Positions 19,577 to 29,840 of a stretch of 64,000 bases of DNA are shown piece after piece. Under the pieces are notes generated by a model that did no database searches, was not told the origin of the DNA, and saw nothing but the letters and a program-made list of their open reading frames with translations. The stretch comes from Chloroflexota bacterium (GTDB taxonomy: Bacteria; Chloroflexota; Dehalococcoidia; CAUJGQ01). Numbering within the stretch: the first letter of the stretch is position 1; every line of letters starts with the position of its first letter. The DNA lies in contig CAUJGQ010000011.1 in NCBI GenBank assembly GCA_963170165.1, forward strand, positions 1 through 64,000, given 5' to 3'. Position numbers and translations under genes: made by a program.

Positions 19577-20088
19577 CCCGCGGCAGGCACCCCAGCGACG
19601 ACCCCGGCCGCCCCGCCGATCCCGCCAGCACGGAGCGGACCGCCCCGCGATACCAGCACAGTGGGTCCAGTGGCCCCAGCCAGCCGCGGCGGCCAGGGAC
19701 GGGGGAACGGCAGGCTCCCCGGGTTCACTACACAGGCGACCAACCGCATGACGATCTACCGCTGATTCCTGGTGAAGTTCTCTACGGCGATGGTCCGGTG
19801 GTGATCAATGCGGGCCGGGACGTGGTCACGCTCAGGGTCCGTAATACGGCTGACCGCCCGATCCAGGTGGGCTCCCACTACCACTTCGCTGAGGTCAATC
19901 CAGGGCTGGACTTCAACCGCGCGGCAGCCTGGGGACGGCGGCTGAACGTGCTCTCCGGCGGCTCCGTGCGCTTCGAGCCGGGCGCCGTCGACGAGGTGGA
20001 GTTGATCCCGATCGGCGGTCAACGGATCGTGGCCGGGTTGCGTGGTGAGTGCGGAGGCAAGCTCGATGACGGACATCGACCGACGTGA
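19573..20088 (+). CDS. ureB: Urease subunit beta with unusually long polar N-terminal extension
   Basis: [73 protein letters not shown]; about 60 aa N-terminal extension. Confidence 0.93.
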   Translation: MTRGRHPSDDPGRPADPASTERTAPRYQHSGSSGPSQPRRPGTGERQAPRVHYTGDQPHDDLPLIPGEVLYGDGPVVINAGRDVVTLRVRNTADRPIQVGSHYHFAEVNPGLDFNRAAAWGRRLNVLSGGSVRFEPGAVDEVELIPIGGQRIVAGLRGECGGKLDDGHRPT

Positions 20089-21778
20089 GTACGACGCCTC
20101 GTTCGGCCCAACGACAGGGGATCGGATTCGCCTGGCGGACACCAACCTGTTCATCGAGGTCGAGGAGGATCGCTGTGGTGGTGGAGATGAGGCGGTGTTC
20201 GGGGGCGGCAAGTCGATCCGCGAGTCGATGGGCCAATCGCGCGCTACCCGCGCGGAGGGGACGCCAGACCTGGTGATCACCGGCGCGGTCGTGCTGGACC
20301 ACTGGGGTGTGGTGAAGGCGGACGTCGGCATCCGTGACGGGCGAATCGTAGCGCTCGGCAAAGCGGGCAACCCAGAGACGATGGATGGCGTGCATCCCGG
20401 CCTGGTGATCGGTCCTTCCACCGAGGTGGCGTCCGGCAACGGCATGATCTTGACGGCTGGGACAGTGGACACCCACGTCCACTACGTCGTTCCGGACATG
20501 CTGGAGGAAGCGCTAGCGGCCGGCACCACGACCGTGGCCGGCGGGGGCACCGGCCCAACGGAGGGGTCCAAAGCCACCCTGGCGACGCCCGGGGCGTGGT
20601 GGCTGGCGCGGATGCTGGAGGCGTTCGATCCCTGGCCGGTCAACGTCCTGTTTCTCGCCCGCGGCAACACCGTCTCCCACGCGGCGTTGTGGGAGCAACT
20701 GCGCGGCGGGGCCGCCGGGTTCAAGGTGCACGAGGACTGGGGGGCGACCCCGGCCACCATCGACGCCGCGCTCTCCGTCGCCGACGAGTCCGGCGTGCAG
20801 GTGGCGATCCACAGCGACACGCTCAACGAGGCCGGATTCGTCGAAGATCTGCTGGCTGCGGTGAAGGGGCGGACGTTCCACGCCTACCACACGGAGGGGG
20901 CCGGCGGCGGGCACGCCCCGGATATCATCCGCATCGCCGGTGAGCGCTACGTCTTGCCTGCCTCCACGAACCCCACGCGTCCGTTTACGCGCAACACGGT
21001 TGCTGAGCATCTCGATATGGTGATGGTGGCCCATCACCTCAACCCGCAAGTGCCGAACGACCTCGCCTTCGCCGAGAGCCGGGTGAGGCCGGGCACGATT
21101 GCCGCCGAGGATGTGCTACACGACCTGGGAGCGTTGTCGATCATGTCGTCGGACGCACTAGCGATGGGACGCATCGGCGAGGTGGTGATTCGCACCTGGC
21201 AGACGGCCCACCAGATGAAGCGGCTGCGCGGCCCGCTGCCAGGTGACGGACGGGCGGACAACCATCGTGCCCGCCGTTACATCGCCAAGTACACGATCTG
21301 TCCGGCGGTGGCGCACGGGATCGCGCATGAGGTCGGGTCCGTCGAGCCAGGTAAGCTCGCCGACCTCGTGCTCTGGCAGCCGGCGCTGTTCGGGGTGCGG
21401 CCCGCCATGGTGTTCAAAGGGGGAATGGTGGCCGCCGCTGCCATCGGCGATCCGAATGCATCGGTGCCCACGCCCCAACCGGTGCTGCCTCGCCTCGGGT
21501 TCAATGCCAAGACTCCCGCGGCGGCGGCCACCAGCCTCGCGTTCGTCTCTCCGGCAGCCATTGAGGATGGGCTCGCCGATCGGTTGCCGGGGGTGCGACG
21601 GCGGCTGGTGCCGGTAGAGAACGTCCGCCAGCGCACAAAGGCGGACCTGCCGGAGAACACCGCCCTACCGCGGATCGAGGTCGACCCGGATACCTACAGC
21701 GTGCGCGTCGACGGCGAGTTGATCGAGCATGAGCCGGCCGCCGAGCTGCCGATGGCGCAGCGATACTTCCTCTTTTAG
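20066..21778 (+). CDS. ureC: Urease subunit alpha
   Basis: [95 protein letters not shown]. Confidence 0.96.
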   Translation: MTDIDRREYDASFGPTTGDRIRLADTNLFIEVEEDRCGGGDEAVFGGGKSIRESMGQSRATRAEGTPDLVITGAVVLDHWGVVKADVGIRDGRIVALGKAGNPETMDGVHPGLVIGPSTEVASGNGMILTAGTVDTHVHYVVPDMLEEALAAGTTTVAGGGTGPTEGSKATLATPGAWWLARMLEAFDPWPVNVLFLARGNTVSHAALWEQLRGGAAGFKVHEDWGATPATIDAALSVADESGVQVAIHSDTLNEAGFVEDLLAAVKGRTFHAYHTEGAGGGHAPDIIRIAGERYVLPASTNPTRPFTRNTVAEHLDMVMVAHHLNPQVPNDLAFAESRVRPGTIAAEDVLHDLGALSIMSSDALAMGRIGEVVIRTWQTAHQMKRLRGPLPGDGRADNHRARRYIAKYTICPAVAHGIAHEVGSVEPGKLADLVLWQPALFGVRPAMVFKGGMVAAAAIGDPNASVPTPQPVLPRLGFNAKTPAAAATSLAFVSPAAIEDGLADRLPGVRRRLVPVENVRQRTKADLPENTALPRIEVDPDTYSVRVDGELIEHEPAAELPMAQRYFLF

Positions 21779-22521
21779 TGCGAGATATGACGCTACCAGA
21801 GACCACACAGCTCTCACCCACGTCGGAGCAGGCCAGCCTGTCGGGGCTGCTCCTCTTGGCGTCCGGGCGTTTCCCCGCCGGTGGCCACGCCCACTCCGGA
21901 GGTCTCGAGGCGGTGGTTACCGTTGAAGGCGTACGCGACATTCCGGGCCTGGAGGCGTTCCTACGTGGTCGCACCGCCACGACCGGTGTGGTCACGGCCG
22001 CATTCGCTGCGGCCGCATGTGCCGCGCTGACCGATCCCGCGGGATGCGGCGTTGCTATGCTGGGCGAGCTGGACCATGAGTTGGATGCACGGCTGCCTGC
22101 GCCGGCGCTGCGCACGGTTTCGCGGCGGCTCGGCCGCCAGATGCTGCGCGCAGGGCGCGTTGTGTGGCCGCACGCTCGTCTAGACGAACTGGCAGACGCC
22201 ATGCCCCACGGGCCGCATCAGCCGGTCGCCCTCGGCGCGGTTGCCGCCGCGGCTGGTCTGGGCGCGCATGGTGCGGCGCTGGCCGCTGTGCACGAGTCCG
22301 TCGCAGGACCTGCGACCGCTGCCGTGCGCCTCCTCGGGCTCGATCCGTTCGCCGTGCACGCCGTGCTCGCCAGGCTCGGACCTTCACTCGACGCCATCGC
22401 CGTTGAGGGGGCAGCACACGCCCGGACGGCGCCCGCGGGCCTTCCTGCTCGGGGGGCGCCGCTGCTCGACATCCTCGCCGAACATCATGCCACGTGGGAG
22501 GTACGTCTCTTTGCATCCTAA
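21778..22521 (+). CDS. ureF: Urease accessory protein UreF
   Basis: [21 protein letters not shown]; position between ureC and ureG. Confidence 0.85.
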   Translation: MRDMTLPETTQLSPTSEQASLSGLLLLASGRFPAGGHAHSGGLEAVVTVEGVRDIPGLEAFLRGRTATTGVVTAAFAAAACAALTDPAGCGVAMLGELDHELDARLPAPALRTVSRRLGRQMLRAGRVVWPHARLDELADAMPHGPHQPVALGAVAAAAGLGAHGAALAAVHESVAGPATAAVRLLGLDPFAVHAVLARLGPSLDAIAVEGAAHARTAPAGLPARGAPLLDILAEHHATWEVRLFAS

Positions 22522-22522
22522 C

Positions 22523-23218
22523 GTGCGGCAGCCTGGTCACCAGCCACCCAACGAGCCTGAGCACGGCCGTGCACACGAGGACTTCGCGCCATCCCGGGCA
22601 CGCAGCGCCAGACGCGCCGTTCGCATCGGCATCGGCGGTCCGGTCGGTTCCGGCAAGACCGCGCTGGTCGCTGCGCTGTGCCGGACACTGAGCGTCGAGC
22701 TGGAACTCGCGGTCGTGACTAACGACATCTACACCACCGAAGACGCCGACTTCCTACTCCGCCACGGTGTGCTCCCCGCCGAGCGGGTGCGCGCGGTCGA
22801 AACCGGCTGCTGCCCGCACACGGCGATCCGCGATGACATCTCCGCCAACTTGGAGGCCGTCGAGGACCTCGAAGAACGGCTCCCACTTCTCGATCTCATC
22901 CTGATTGAGAGCGGCGGGGATAACCTCACCGCCACGTTCAGCCGCGGGCTGATCGACCATCAGATCTTCGTGGTGGACGTCGCCGGTGGCGACAAGGTGC
23001 CCCGCAAGGGCGGACCAGGTGTCACCGGCGCCGACCTCCTCGTCATCAACAAGACCGATCTCGCACCCCTGGTCGGCGCAGATCTGGCGGTCATGGAGCG
23101 TGATGCGCGGGCTCGCAGGGGGAGCCTGCCGGTGCTGTTCACATCCCTGACCGAGCAGCCCGGTGCGCCGTATGTGGCGGCATGGGTGCGTGAACGGCTT
23201 GCTGGAAGTACCGGCTGA
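22523..23218 (+). CDS. ureG: Urease accessory GTPase UreG
   Basis: [52 protein letters not shown]; start approximate (GTG 22523 or TTG 22511). Confidence 0.93.
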   Translation: MRQPGHQPPNEPEHGRAHEDFAPSRARSARRAVRIGIGGPVGSGKTALVAALCRTLSVELELAVVTNDIYTTEDADFLLRHGVLPAERVRAVETGCCPHTAIRDDISANLEAVEDLEERLPLLDLILIESGGDNLTATFSRGLIDHQIFVVDVAGGDKVPRKGGPGVTGADLLVINKTDLAPLVGADLAVMERDARARRGSLPVLFTSLTEQPGAPYVAAWVRERLAGSTG

Positions 23219-24027
23219 TGCGCGCCGCCGCTCACCTGACGGTCGCGCTGGCGGGTGACGGTGCACGGACACGCATCACAGCCCTGCGCTCCGATCCGCC
23301 ACTGATACTGCGCCCTACTAACCCGGCCGGCCCAGAGCCGGTCGCACGCTGGAATCTACGCGAAACACCTGTCGTGCGGGTGTCGCTCGCTGCTGGGGCT
23401 GCCGGTCCGGTCGGCGGCGATGACCTGCGCCTCAGCGTCGAGGTGGGACCCGGCGCCGCCCTGGTCCTGCGCAGTGTGGCAGCGACGCTCGTGCTGCCCG
23501 GTCCGCACAGGCAACACTCGCTCAGCGAGACTACCGTGCGGGTTGGCGCGGGCGGCACGTTCGTGTGGCTGCCCGGCCCGGTGATCGCGGCGCGGGGCTG
23601 TCACCATCGCGCCATTACCCATGTGACGTTGGAGGCGGGCGCGCGCCTGCTACTTCGCGAAGAGCTGCTGCTCGGCCGCCATGGAGAGCGGCCGGGGGCA
23701 ATCCGCCAGCGCCTACGCGTCTGTCTCGGCGATCGCCCGCTCCACGACCAGGAGATCGCGCTCGGGCCCGGAGTGGAGGGCTGGGATGGCTCCGCTGTCA
23801 CGGGCGGTCGCCGGGCGCTGGGCTCACTGCTCGTTGTCGATCCGGACTGGGCGGGGCAACCGTTCGGCCTGCCGTCCCCCACCGCCCGAGCGGATACCGC
23901 GCTGCTATCCCTGAGCGGTCCCGCCGTGCTGGTCACCGCCCTCGCAGACGATGGCCTGATACTTCGCCAGCGGCTCAACACCGGCCTCGCTGCGCTTGAG
24001 GCATGCCTACCGCGCGGCTGCGCATGA
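23218..24027 (+). CDS. ureD: Urease accessory protein UreD
   Basis: Position after ureG; VEVGPGAALVLRSVAATLVLPGPHRQHSLSETTVRVGAGGTFVWLPGPVIAARGCHHRAITHVTLEAGARLLLREELLLGR. Confidence 0.88.
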   Translation: MRAAAHLTVALAGDGARTRITALRSDPPLILRPTNPAGPEPVARWNLRETPVVRVSLAAGAAGPVGGDDLRLSVEVGPGAALVLRSVAATLVLPGPHRQHSLSETTVRVGAGGTFVWLPGPVIAARGCHHRAITHVTLEAGARLLLREELLLGRHGERPGAIRQRLRVCLGDRPLHDQEIALGPGVEGWDGSAVTGGRRALGSLLVVDPDWAGQPFGLPSPTARADTALLSLSGPAVLVTALADDGLILRQRLNTGLAALEACLPRGCA

Positions 24028-24222
24028 GACCACCGCGAATCCACAGCCCTGGCGAAACGATTCCCTACTCGGCGCTGTGAGCTAGAGCGATCTCGATGCG
24101 GGCCATCCCGCGGCACGCGCGTGCCACCGATCCGGGCCGGAGCCGCGCTTCGGTTGCCGCCAGGTGTGGATAGGCTACACTACGCGGCATTGTGGCAGGG
24201 CGAAATGCAGCGGAGGCGCACC

Positions 24223-25044
24223 ATGATGGGCAGGCAACCGGCGCGGGCACACGTGATCGCGGGTGGCTTTCCTCCCGGCAGCGACGCCGGTCACGACCAT
24301 GACTACGCGCGGCTGCGGGTGCTGGACCTGCTCCACGAGATGCAGGCTCCGGCCTCGGTCTCCAACGACTTTCACGACGTCGAAACATGGTTGCCGGTCA
24401 GCCGGCTGCTGATCACCTATACCGCCGGTCCCTACCCCGACGCGGGCCAGTCGCGCGCAATCCGCCGCTGGCTGGAGGAAGGAGGCCGGTGGGTGGGGCT
24501 GCACGGCACCAGCGGCGGCAAAGCCGTGCGGGTCGAGGGCCAGCGCCAACGCCGCTTCCTCAAGCTTGACCACCATGAGGTATTGGGCGGCTGGTTCCTC
24601 ACCCATCCGCCGATCCGCCGCTTCACGGTCGACGTGGGTGACGCGCCGGACGTGCTGACGGACGGCCTGCCGCCCGCGTTTGAGGTGGCAGACGAGCCGT
24701 ACTTTGTGGAGATCCAGGACCCGGCCAATACCCGCATTCTGCTGACATCCCAGTACGGACCGGACGCCGTATCGTCATCGATTGGCACGATCTACGAGAA
24801 GGACACCTCGCTGCTGGAGGACGGCAAGACCCGGGCGCTTGGTTATGTCCGCGATCTGGGCAACGGCGGCGTCACCTACATCGCTCTTGGGCATTGCCAC
24901 AATCCGAGCAACAACATCCAGCCATCGGTCCACAGCAGTGTGGACCCCAACGGAAGCACACCGCTCACCTTCCGCGACCCCTGGGAGACGCCGGCGTTCC
25001 AGACGCTGCTGCGGAACGCCATCACCTGGGGAATGCGCGGCTAG
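24223..25044 (+). CDS. ThuA-like domain protein
   Basis: AHVIAGGFPPGSDAGHDHDYARLRVLDLL; RRWLEEGGRWVGLHGT; LLTSQYG; GYVRDLGNGGVTYIALGHCHN. Confidence 0.75.
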   Translation: MMGRQPARAHVIAGGFPPGSDAGHDHDYARLRVLDLLHEMQAPASVSNDFHDVETWLPVSRLLITYTAGPYPDAGQSRAIRRWLEEGGRWVGLHGTSGGKAVRVEGQRQRRFLKLDHHEVLGGWFLTHPPIRRFTVDVGDAPDVLTDGLPPAFEVADEPYFVEIQDPANTRILLTSQYGPDAVSSSIGTIYEKDTSLLEDGKTRALGYVRDLGNGGVTYIALGHCHNPSNNIQPSVHSSVDPNGSTPLTFRDPWETPAFQTLLRNAITWGMRG

Positions 25045-25087
25045 GGAAGCGAGCGCCGGCCGGCGCAACGCCCCGTGCCCGCTGGGA

Positions 25088-25516
25088 TCAGCCGGCCAGC
25101 GCCTGACGGTCGCGCACTAGCTCAGTGAGGATGCCCATGGCGCTGCGCGGGTAGAAGAAGATGCCGCTCTGACCATCGCCGATGGAGATCATCTCCAGAC
25201 CCTTGTCGCGCAACCTCCGTGCCTCTTCCGGTACGTCGGTGCAGGCGTAGCCGAGGTGATGCAGACCCGGGCCACGCTTGGCCAGATAGCGAGCGATGCC
25301 GCTATCGGTGTCCTGCGGGATCAGGATCTCGATCAGCGTCTCGCCTTCGCCGACTTTGACGAAGTAAATGCGCGTGTTCTGCGGAGCGTAGAGGTTGCCA
25401 TCGGGCATGGTGGTCCGGCTCAGCTCCACCGGGAAGCCGAGCCGGTCAATCAGCACTTCCCCGGCCTCACCCCAGGAATGCGCCACCACACCGACGTGGT
25501 CCAGCCGGATAATCAT
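25088..25516 (-). CDS. VOC family protein, methylmalonyl-CoA epimerase-like
   Basis: MIIRLDHVGVVAHSWGEAGEVLIDRLGF; RGPGLHHLGYACTDVPEEARRLRDKGLEMI; GILTELV. Confidence 0.82.
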   Translation of the reverse strand: MIIRLDHVGVVAHSWGEAGEVLIDRLGFPVELSRTTMPDGNLYAPQNTRIYFVKVGEGETLIEILIPQDTDSGIARYLAKRGPGLHHLGYACTDVPEEARRLRDKGLEMISIGDGQSGIFFYPRSAMGILTELVRDRQALAG

Positions 25517-25541
25517 CGTGCGCCTCCGTCCGCTCGTTCCC

Positions 25542-26738
25542 TTATCCGCCGTGCTGCTTGAAGCCAGTGACCAGCGAGAGATACCAGGCGATGCCCGTCG
25601 TGAGCGCGGCATCGTCGAAGGTAAACTGACCAGAGTGGGGGTTGCCACGGCCGGCCGTCGGGGTGCCGGGCGTGCCGCCGCCCAATCGCACAAAGCAGCC
25701 GGGCACCTTGCGTAGGTAGTGGGCGAAGTCCTCGCCACCCATCCCGGGCCGGTTGGGGCCGATGTTCTCCTCGCCGATGATAGCCATTGCCGCCCGCCGC
25801 GCCACCTCTGCCATCCGATCATCGTTGATCAGCGCCGGATAGCCCCGCGTGTAGCTGAGTGTGATATCTGCCCCCCACATCGCCGCCGCGCCGCGCGCGA
25901 CCGTCTCGATCTCGCGCGGCATCGCCTCCCATGTCTGCTCGTCCAGCGTCCGCACGGTGCCGCCGATCGTCACCTCCGGCGCGATCACGTTCGGGCGGGT
26001 GCCGCCCTGGATCGTCCCGATGGTGAGCACGGCGGGCAGCATGGGATTCACGCGGCGGGAGACGATGTGGTGCAGCGCGTTCACCACATGGGCGCTGACA
26101 TGAATGGCATCCACCGTCGTGTGCGGTCGCGCCGCGTGCCCGCCCTTGCCGTGAACCGTGAGCGTGAAACGGTCCGACGATGCCGTATTGGCGCCAGGTC
26201 CGATCTCCATCTGACCCGCGTCCAGAAACGGGATCTGGTGGATGCCGAACACGGCGTCTATCCCATCGAGTGCGCCTGCCTCGATCAACTCCAGCGCCCC
26301 GCCCGGCGGCGATTCCTCGGCGTGCTGGAAGAGGAACACCAGCCGCCCCGGCACCTCGTCGCGGATCTCCATGAAGGCACGGGCGGCGCCCAGCAGCATG
26401 GCGGTGTGGGCATCGTGCCCGCAGGCATGCATGACACCGGCGCGAGCAGACTTAAACGGCAGATCTCCTTCCTCGTTCACCGGCAACGCATCCATATCGG
26501 CGCGGAGGGCGATGGCCGGCCCAGGCTGCCCGCCCTCCAGTGTCGCCGTCAACGCCGTGCCGTTGCGGCCCAGGCCCGTGCGCGGTTCGTAGCCCATCTC
26601 CACCAGCCGCGCCGCCACAAACGCCGCCGTCTCATGCTCCTCGAACGACAGCTCTGGATGACGATGCAGGTGATGACGGGCGTCACGCGTGAATTCGAAC
26701 TGCCGGCGCGCCAGATCCAGGATGCGTTCGCTGTCCAT
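25542..26738 (-). CDS. M20D-family amidohydrolase/peptidase (paralog A)
   Basis: RHHLHRHPELSFEEHETAAFVA; ALRADMDALPVNEEGDLPFKSARAGVMHACGHDAHTAMLLGAARA; GGEDFAHYLRKVPGCFVRLG. Confidence 0.93.
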   Translation of the reverse strand: MDSERILDLARRQFEFTRDARHHLHRHPELSFEEHETAAFVAARLVEMGYEPRTGLGRNGTALTATLEGGQPGPAIALRADMDALPVNEEGDLPFKSARAGVMHACGHDAHTAMLLGAARAFMEIRDEVPGRLVFLFQHAEESPPGGALELIEAGALDGIDAVFGIHQIPFLDAGQMEIGPGANTASSDRFTLTVHGKGGHAARPHTTVDAIHVSAHVVNALHHIVSRRVNPMLPAVLTIGTIQGGTRPNVIAPEVTIGGTVRTLDEQTWEAMPREIETVARGAAAMWGADITLSYTRGYPALINDDRMAEVARRAAMAIIGEENIGPNRPGMGGEDFAHYLRKVPGCFVRLGGGTPGTPTAGRGNPHSGQFTFDDAALTTGIAWYLSLVTGFKQHGG

Positions 26739-27949
26739 CAGGCAGAGTCTCCGGTTCGGGCGCGCAGCGCCTCGAAGTTGGTGACAAGTGAGAGGTAGTA
26801 TGCCACGCCGGTTGGCAGCGCGGCGTCATCGAGCAAAAATGCGCCGGAGTGACCAGCACCCCGCTGCGTCGTTCCCGGTGTGCCGACACCGATCGAGCCA
26901 AAGCATCCGGGCACCTGCTGGAGGTAGTAGGCAAAGTCCTCGGCCGGCATGATCGGCCGGCTCTGCGTGAACACCGCGCCCAACTCCAGCACCGCTTCCG
27001 CGGCCCGCCTGGCAACACCCGCCATCTCGGCATCATTGACGAGCACCGGATATCCGCGACGGTAGTCCAGCTTGTAGTCCGCTCCCCATGCACTCGTCAC
27101 CCCACGGGCCACGGCCTCCACTTCAAGGGGAATACGGTCGCGCAGTGCGGGATCCAGCGTCCGTACCGTGGCGGTCAACGTCGCTTCGTGGGCGACGATG
27201 TTCTCCTTGGTGCCGGCGTGGAAGGTTCCGATCGTTATCACTGCCGGCTCCAGCGGCGACACCCGGCGCGAGACGATCTGATGCAGCGCCGTCACCAGCT
27301 GTGCGCCGATTTGGACAGCATCCACCGTCGTATCCGGCATGGCGCCGTGACCACCCCGGCCCAGCACCGTCAGCGAGAAGCCGTCGGTGGAGGCCTGCCG
27401 GGGGCCCGGCCCGAAGGACATCTGCCCCACGTCTAACTGCGCGCTCTGGTGCAGCCCAAACACGGCATCGACGCCGTCAAGGGCACCGGCGGCGATCAGG
27501 TCCAGCGCGCCGCCGGGCACCATCTCCTCCGCGTGCTGGAACAGGAATACCACCCGGCCGGGTATGAGCGCGCGCGCCGTGGCCATGGCCCGGGCGGTGC
27601 CTAGCAGCATGGCCGTGTGGCCATCGTGACCGCAAGCGTGCATCACGCCCGGGCGCGCCGAGCGGTATTCCAGATCACTGGTCTCCTCAACCGGCAGCGC
27701 ATCGATGTCGGCGCGTAGGGCGATGGTGGGGCCGGGCCGGCCGCCGGCCAGTTCCGCCGTTATCCCGGTACCGCTGGCGCCGATGCCGGTGCGCGGCTCG
27801 TAGCCCATCTCCCGCAGCCGCTCGGCGATGAATGCCGCTGTCTCATGCTCCTGAAAACTCAGTTCAGGGTTCCGGTGAATGTGCCGGCGGGCGGCGATGG
27901 TGTACGCCCGCTGCTCCTCCGCCAGCCGCCAGATCTGCTCTCGGTCCAT
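26738..27949 (-). CDS. M20D-family amidohydrolase/peptidase (paralog B)
   Basis: RRHIHRNPELSFQEHETAAFIAERL; ALRADIDALPVEETSDLEYRSARPGVMHACGHDGHTAMLLGTARA; AEDFAYYLQQVPGCF. Confidence 0.93.
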   Translation of the reverse strand: MDREQIWRLAEEQRAYTIAARRHIHRNPELSFQEHETAAFIAERLREMGYEPRTGIGASGTGITAELAGGRPGPTIALRADIDALPVEETSDLEYRSARPGVMHACGHDGHTAMLLGTARAMATARALIPGRVVFLFQHAEEMVPGGALDLIAAGALDGVDAVFGLHQSAQLDVGQMSFGPGPRQASTDGFSLTVLGRGGHGAMPDTTVDAVQIGAQLVTALHQIVSRRVSPLEPAVITIGTFHAGTKENIVAHEATLTATVRTLDPALRDRIPLEVEAVARGVTSAWGADYKLDYRRGYPVLVNDAEMAGVARRAAEAVLELGAVFTQSRPIMPAEDFAYYLQQVPGCFGSIGVGTPGTTQRGAGHSGAFLLDDAALPTGVAYYLSLVTNFEALRARTGDSA

Positions 27950-28237
27950 ACTGCTCCCGTCCAGCGCTTTCCGGGATTGAACCACGTGCGCCCGTCAAAC
28001 GTCAGTCCGGCGCTGGGGCACGCTATCCGGCCGGACGGCAGATCTGTCCGGCAGCCCCAGCCGGCCTGATGCCGTTCGGAGGACGATCCGTTGCGGGACA
28101 CGCCGGACAGCACTTGGATGGAGTTGCCTGACAGCCGTATGACCGCGCTCGGACATACACGGACCCAGCCGGCGGCCATGCTGAAGATGAACAGGCGCGG
28201 TCCGATACGCACCCCACCGCGCCGGGAGGATAGCGCA

Positions 28238-28534
28238 ATGACAACGACCAGCGGCGTCTTGCTCTCAGGCTCGGACGGAGCGGCGTACTTCATCCCTGAC
28301 GAGGTGCTGGCCACCTATCAGCTAACCGATGCAGCGGCCCAGCAGGTGTACACGGCGATGGCAGGCCGCACCGACACGCACGGCTTCTCCCTGCCGGAGC
28401 CGCTGCCGCAGGTACGGCGGCTGGCGATCGCGACGGGCCTCCTCCAGTACCGCGACCCGGCGCTGATCTCGGCAACGCCGATGCCACTCCCTGGCCCGAG
28501 CCTCGCTTCGGCGACACCGATCCAGCTTCCCTGA
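28238..28534 (+). CDS. Small protein (98 aa) preceding diiron/ferredoxin genes; Pro-rich imperfectly repeated C-terminus
   Basis: MTTTSGVLLSGSDGAAYFIPDEVLATYQLTDAAAQQVYTAMAGRTDTHGFSLPEPLPQVRRLAIATGLLQYRDPALISATPMPLPGPSLASATPIQLP; GGAGG 9 nt upstream of ATG. Confidence 0.6.
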   Translation: MTTTSGVLLSGSDGAAYFIPDEVLATYQLTDAAAQQVYTAMAGRTDTHGFSLPEPLPQVRRLAIATGLLQYRDPALISATPMPLPGPSLASATPIQLP

Positions 28535-28609
28535 CGGGGCGGCTGAGCAGACAGCAGGAGGCTCACGCGGCCTGCGGATGTCGGACGATAACCCTTTGTG
28601 TCCCTCCGG

Positions 28610-28638
28610 CCGGTGTGGTTTACTCTTCCGTACACCGG
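28610..28638. promoter_or_regulatory. Operator-like inverted repeat upstream of ferritin-like gene
   Basis: CCGGTGT-N15-ACACCGG perfect 7-bp arms, 16 nt before the GTG start. Confidence 0.4.
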
Positions 28639-28653
28639 TGAGGAGGGACCGAA

Positions 28654-29442
28654 GTGTCAAAGCTGAGCGAGCGGCTGCCCCAGATGCGGTCGGTGCGCGA
28701 CCCCGCGTACCGGCCAGTCTTTGCCATCACTCCGGAGGACCGTGCGCTGCTGGAGGAGCGCATCGGCGGCGCACAGCACTATAACGCCCCGATGCTGCGT
28801 CGCCTGGCCCAGGCAGACCCGACGAACATCGAGGTGCGCAAGGCGCTCGTCTCCAACATCGTGTCGGCCGAGTTCGCCGGGGTGGACGCGTTTGGCCGCA
28901 AGGTGTGCGAGTGGCAGGACTGGGCCGTGCCATGGGAGCTGATCATGGCCATGGCGCGCCAGACCTGGGACGAGGTGCGGCACGCCCAGCTTGGTATTGG
29001 CCTGATCGAAGGGTACGGCGGCCGTATCGGCGAGTACCCGGACACGCTCGCCGGCCAGGGCGGCGTCGCGCCGGCCGCTCCCGCCTCGCCGTACGGCGAC
29101 GACCCGGCGGACCCGGTGGTCTCCCTGTCCGCTACCAACGTATCGCTGGAGGGTTTTGCGCTCACCCTGTTCCAGGGCACGGCCGAGCTGGGTAAGCAAA
29201 TCGGCGATGGCCTGATGGAGCACTGCTACGACTACAACTGGGCCGACGAAGTGACGCACACGGCCATCGGTGACTGGTTCATCAAGAAGCTGGCCGAGAC
29301 TGACCCCGAAGCAGAGCGCAAGGCGCTGCGCGCCCACGCCCGCGCGGAGCAGATGCGCGGCATGATCTCCGGCGAGCAGCTGGCCGAAATCAAGCAGTTC
29401 TTCGCCGAGGAAGATGAGCGCGCCAACCTGGCGCTCGGCTAG
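28654..29442 (+). CDS. Ferritin-like diiron domain protein
   Basis: Two ExxH motifs (WDEVRH, ADEVTH) plus helical Glu residues (VSAEFAG, GTAELGKQ) in a four-helix arrangement. Confidence 0.75.
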   Translation: MSKLSERLPQMRSVRDPAYRPVFAITPEDRALLEERIGGAQHYNAPMLRRLAQADPTNIEVRKALVSNIVSAEFAGVDAFGRKVCEWQDWAVPWELIMAMARQTWDEVRHAQLGIGLIEGYGGRIGEYPDTLAGQGGVAPAAPASPYGDDPADPVVSLSATNVSLEGFALTLFQGTAELGKQIGDGLMEHCYDYNWADEVTHTAIGDWFIKKLAETDPEAERKALRAHARAEQMRGMISGEQLAEIKQFFAEEDERANLALG

Positions 29443-29480
29443 CGCGTGGCGGGCGCGGGTCCCCCGCCTACCGGTGCCAT

Positions 29481-29834
29481 ATGGCCTACGTCATTGAACT
29501 TGAACCCTGTATCAACTGCGGATGGTGCCGCCGGGCGTGCCCCACCGACACCATCCGGTACTTCGGCACTGGCCACCGTACACATGTGATCGAACCCTCC
29601 GGCTGCATCGATTGCGATCTGTGTGCCCAGGTATGTCCGGTGCAGTGCATCAGGCGTGAGCCGTCAATCGTTCCTGAGCCGGGGGCGCTGCTGGCCGCCC
29701 GTGCGAAAGCCAAGGCCTGGGCACGGCGACGGTATGAAGCCGATCGCCAGGGCCGGGCAGCCGCTCAGGCGCTCGCCGCCCGGCTACGCGCCGCCACCCC
29801 GAGCAAGGACAGCCCGCACCCTTCCCCGAGGTAA
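29481..29834 (+). CDS. 4Fe-4S dicluster ferredoxin-like protein
   Basis: CINCGWCRRACPTDTIRYF and CIDCDLCAQVCPVQCI: two CxxCxxCxxxCP motifs. Confidence 0.93.
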   Translation: MAYVIELEPCINCGWCRRACPTDTIRYFGTGHRTHVIEPSGCIDCDLCAQVCPVQCIRREPSIVPEPGALLAARAKAKAWARRRYEADRQGRAAAQALAARLRAATPSKDSPHPSPR

Positions 29835-29840
29835 CCAGAG

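Noticed and set aside
20513-21049. 178-aa minus-strand ORF opposite ureC
   Set aside because: Shadow of ureC codon structure.
25719-26798. 359-aa + strand ORF opposite the M20D gene
   Set aside because: Antisense shadow ORF of a high-GC coding region; low-complexity His/Arg-rich translation, and the minus-strand frame has clear M20 motifs.
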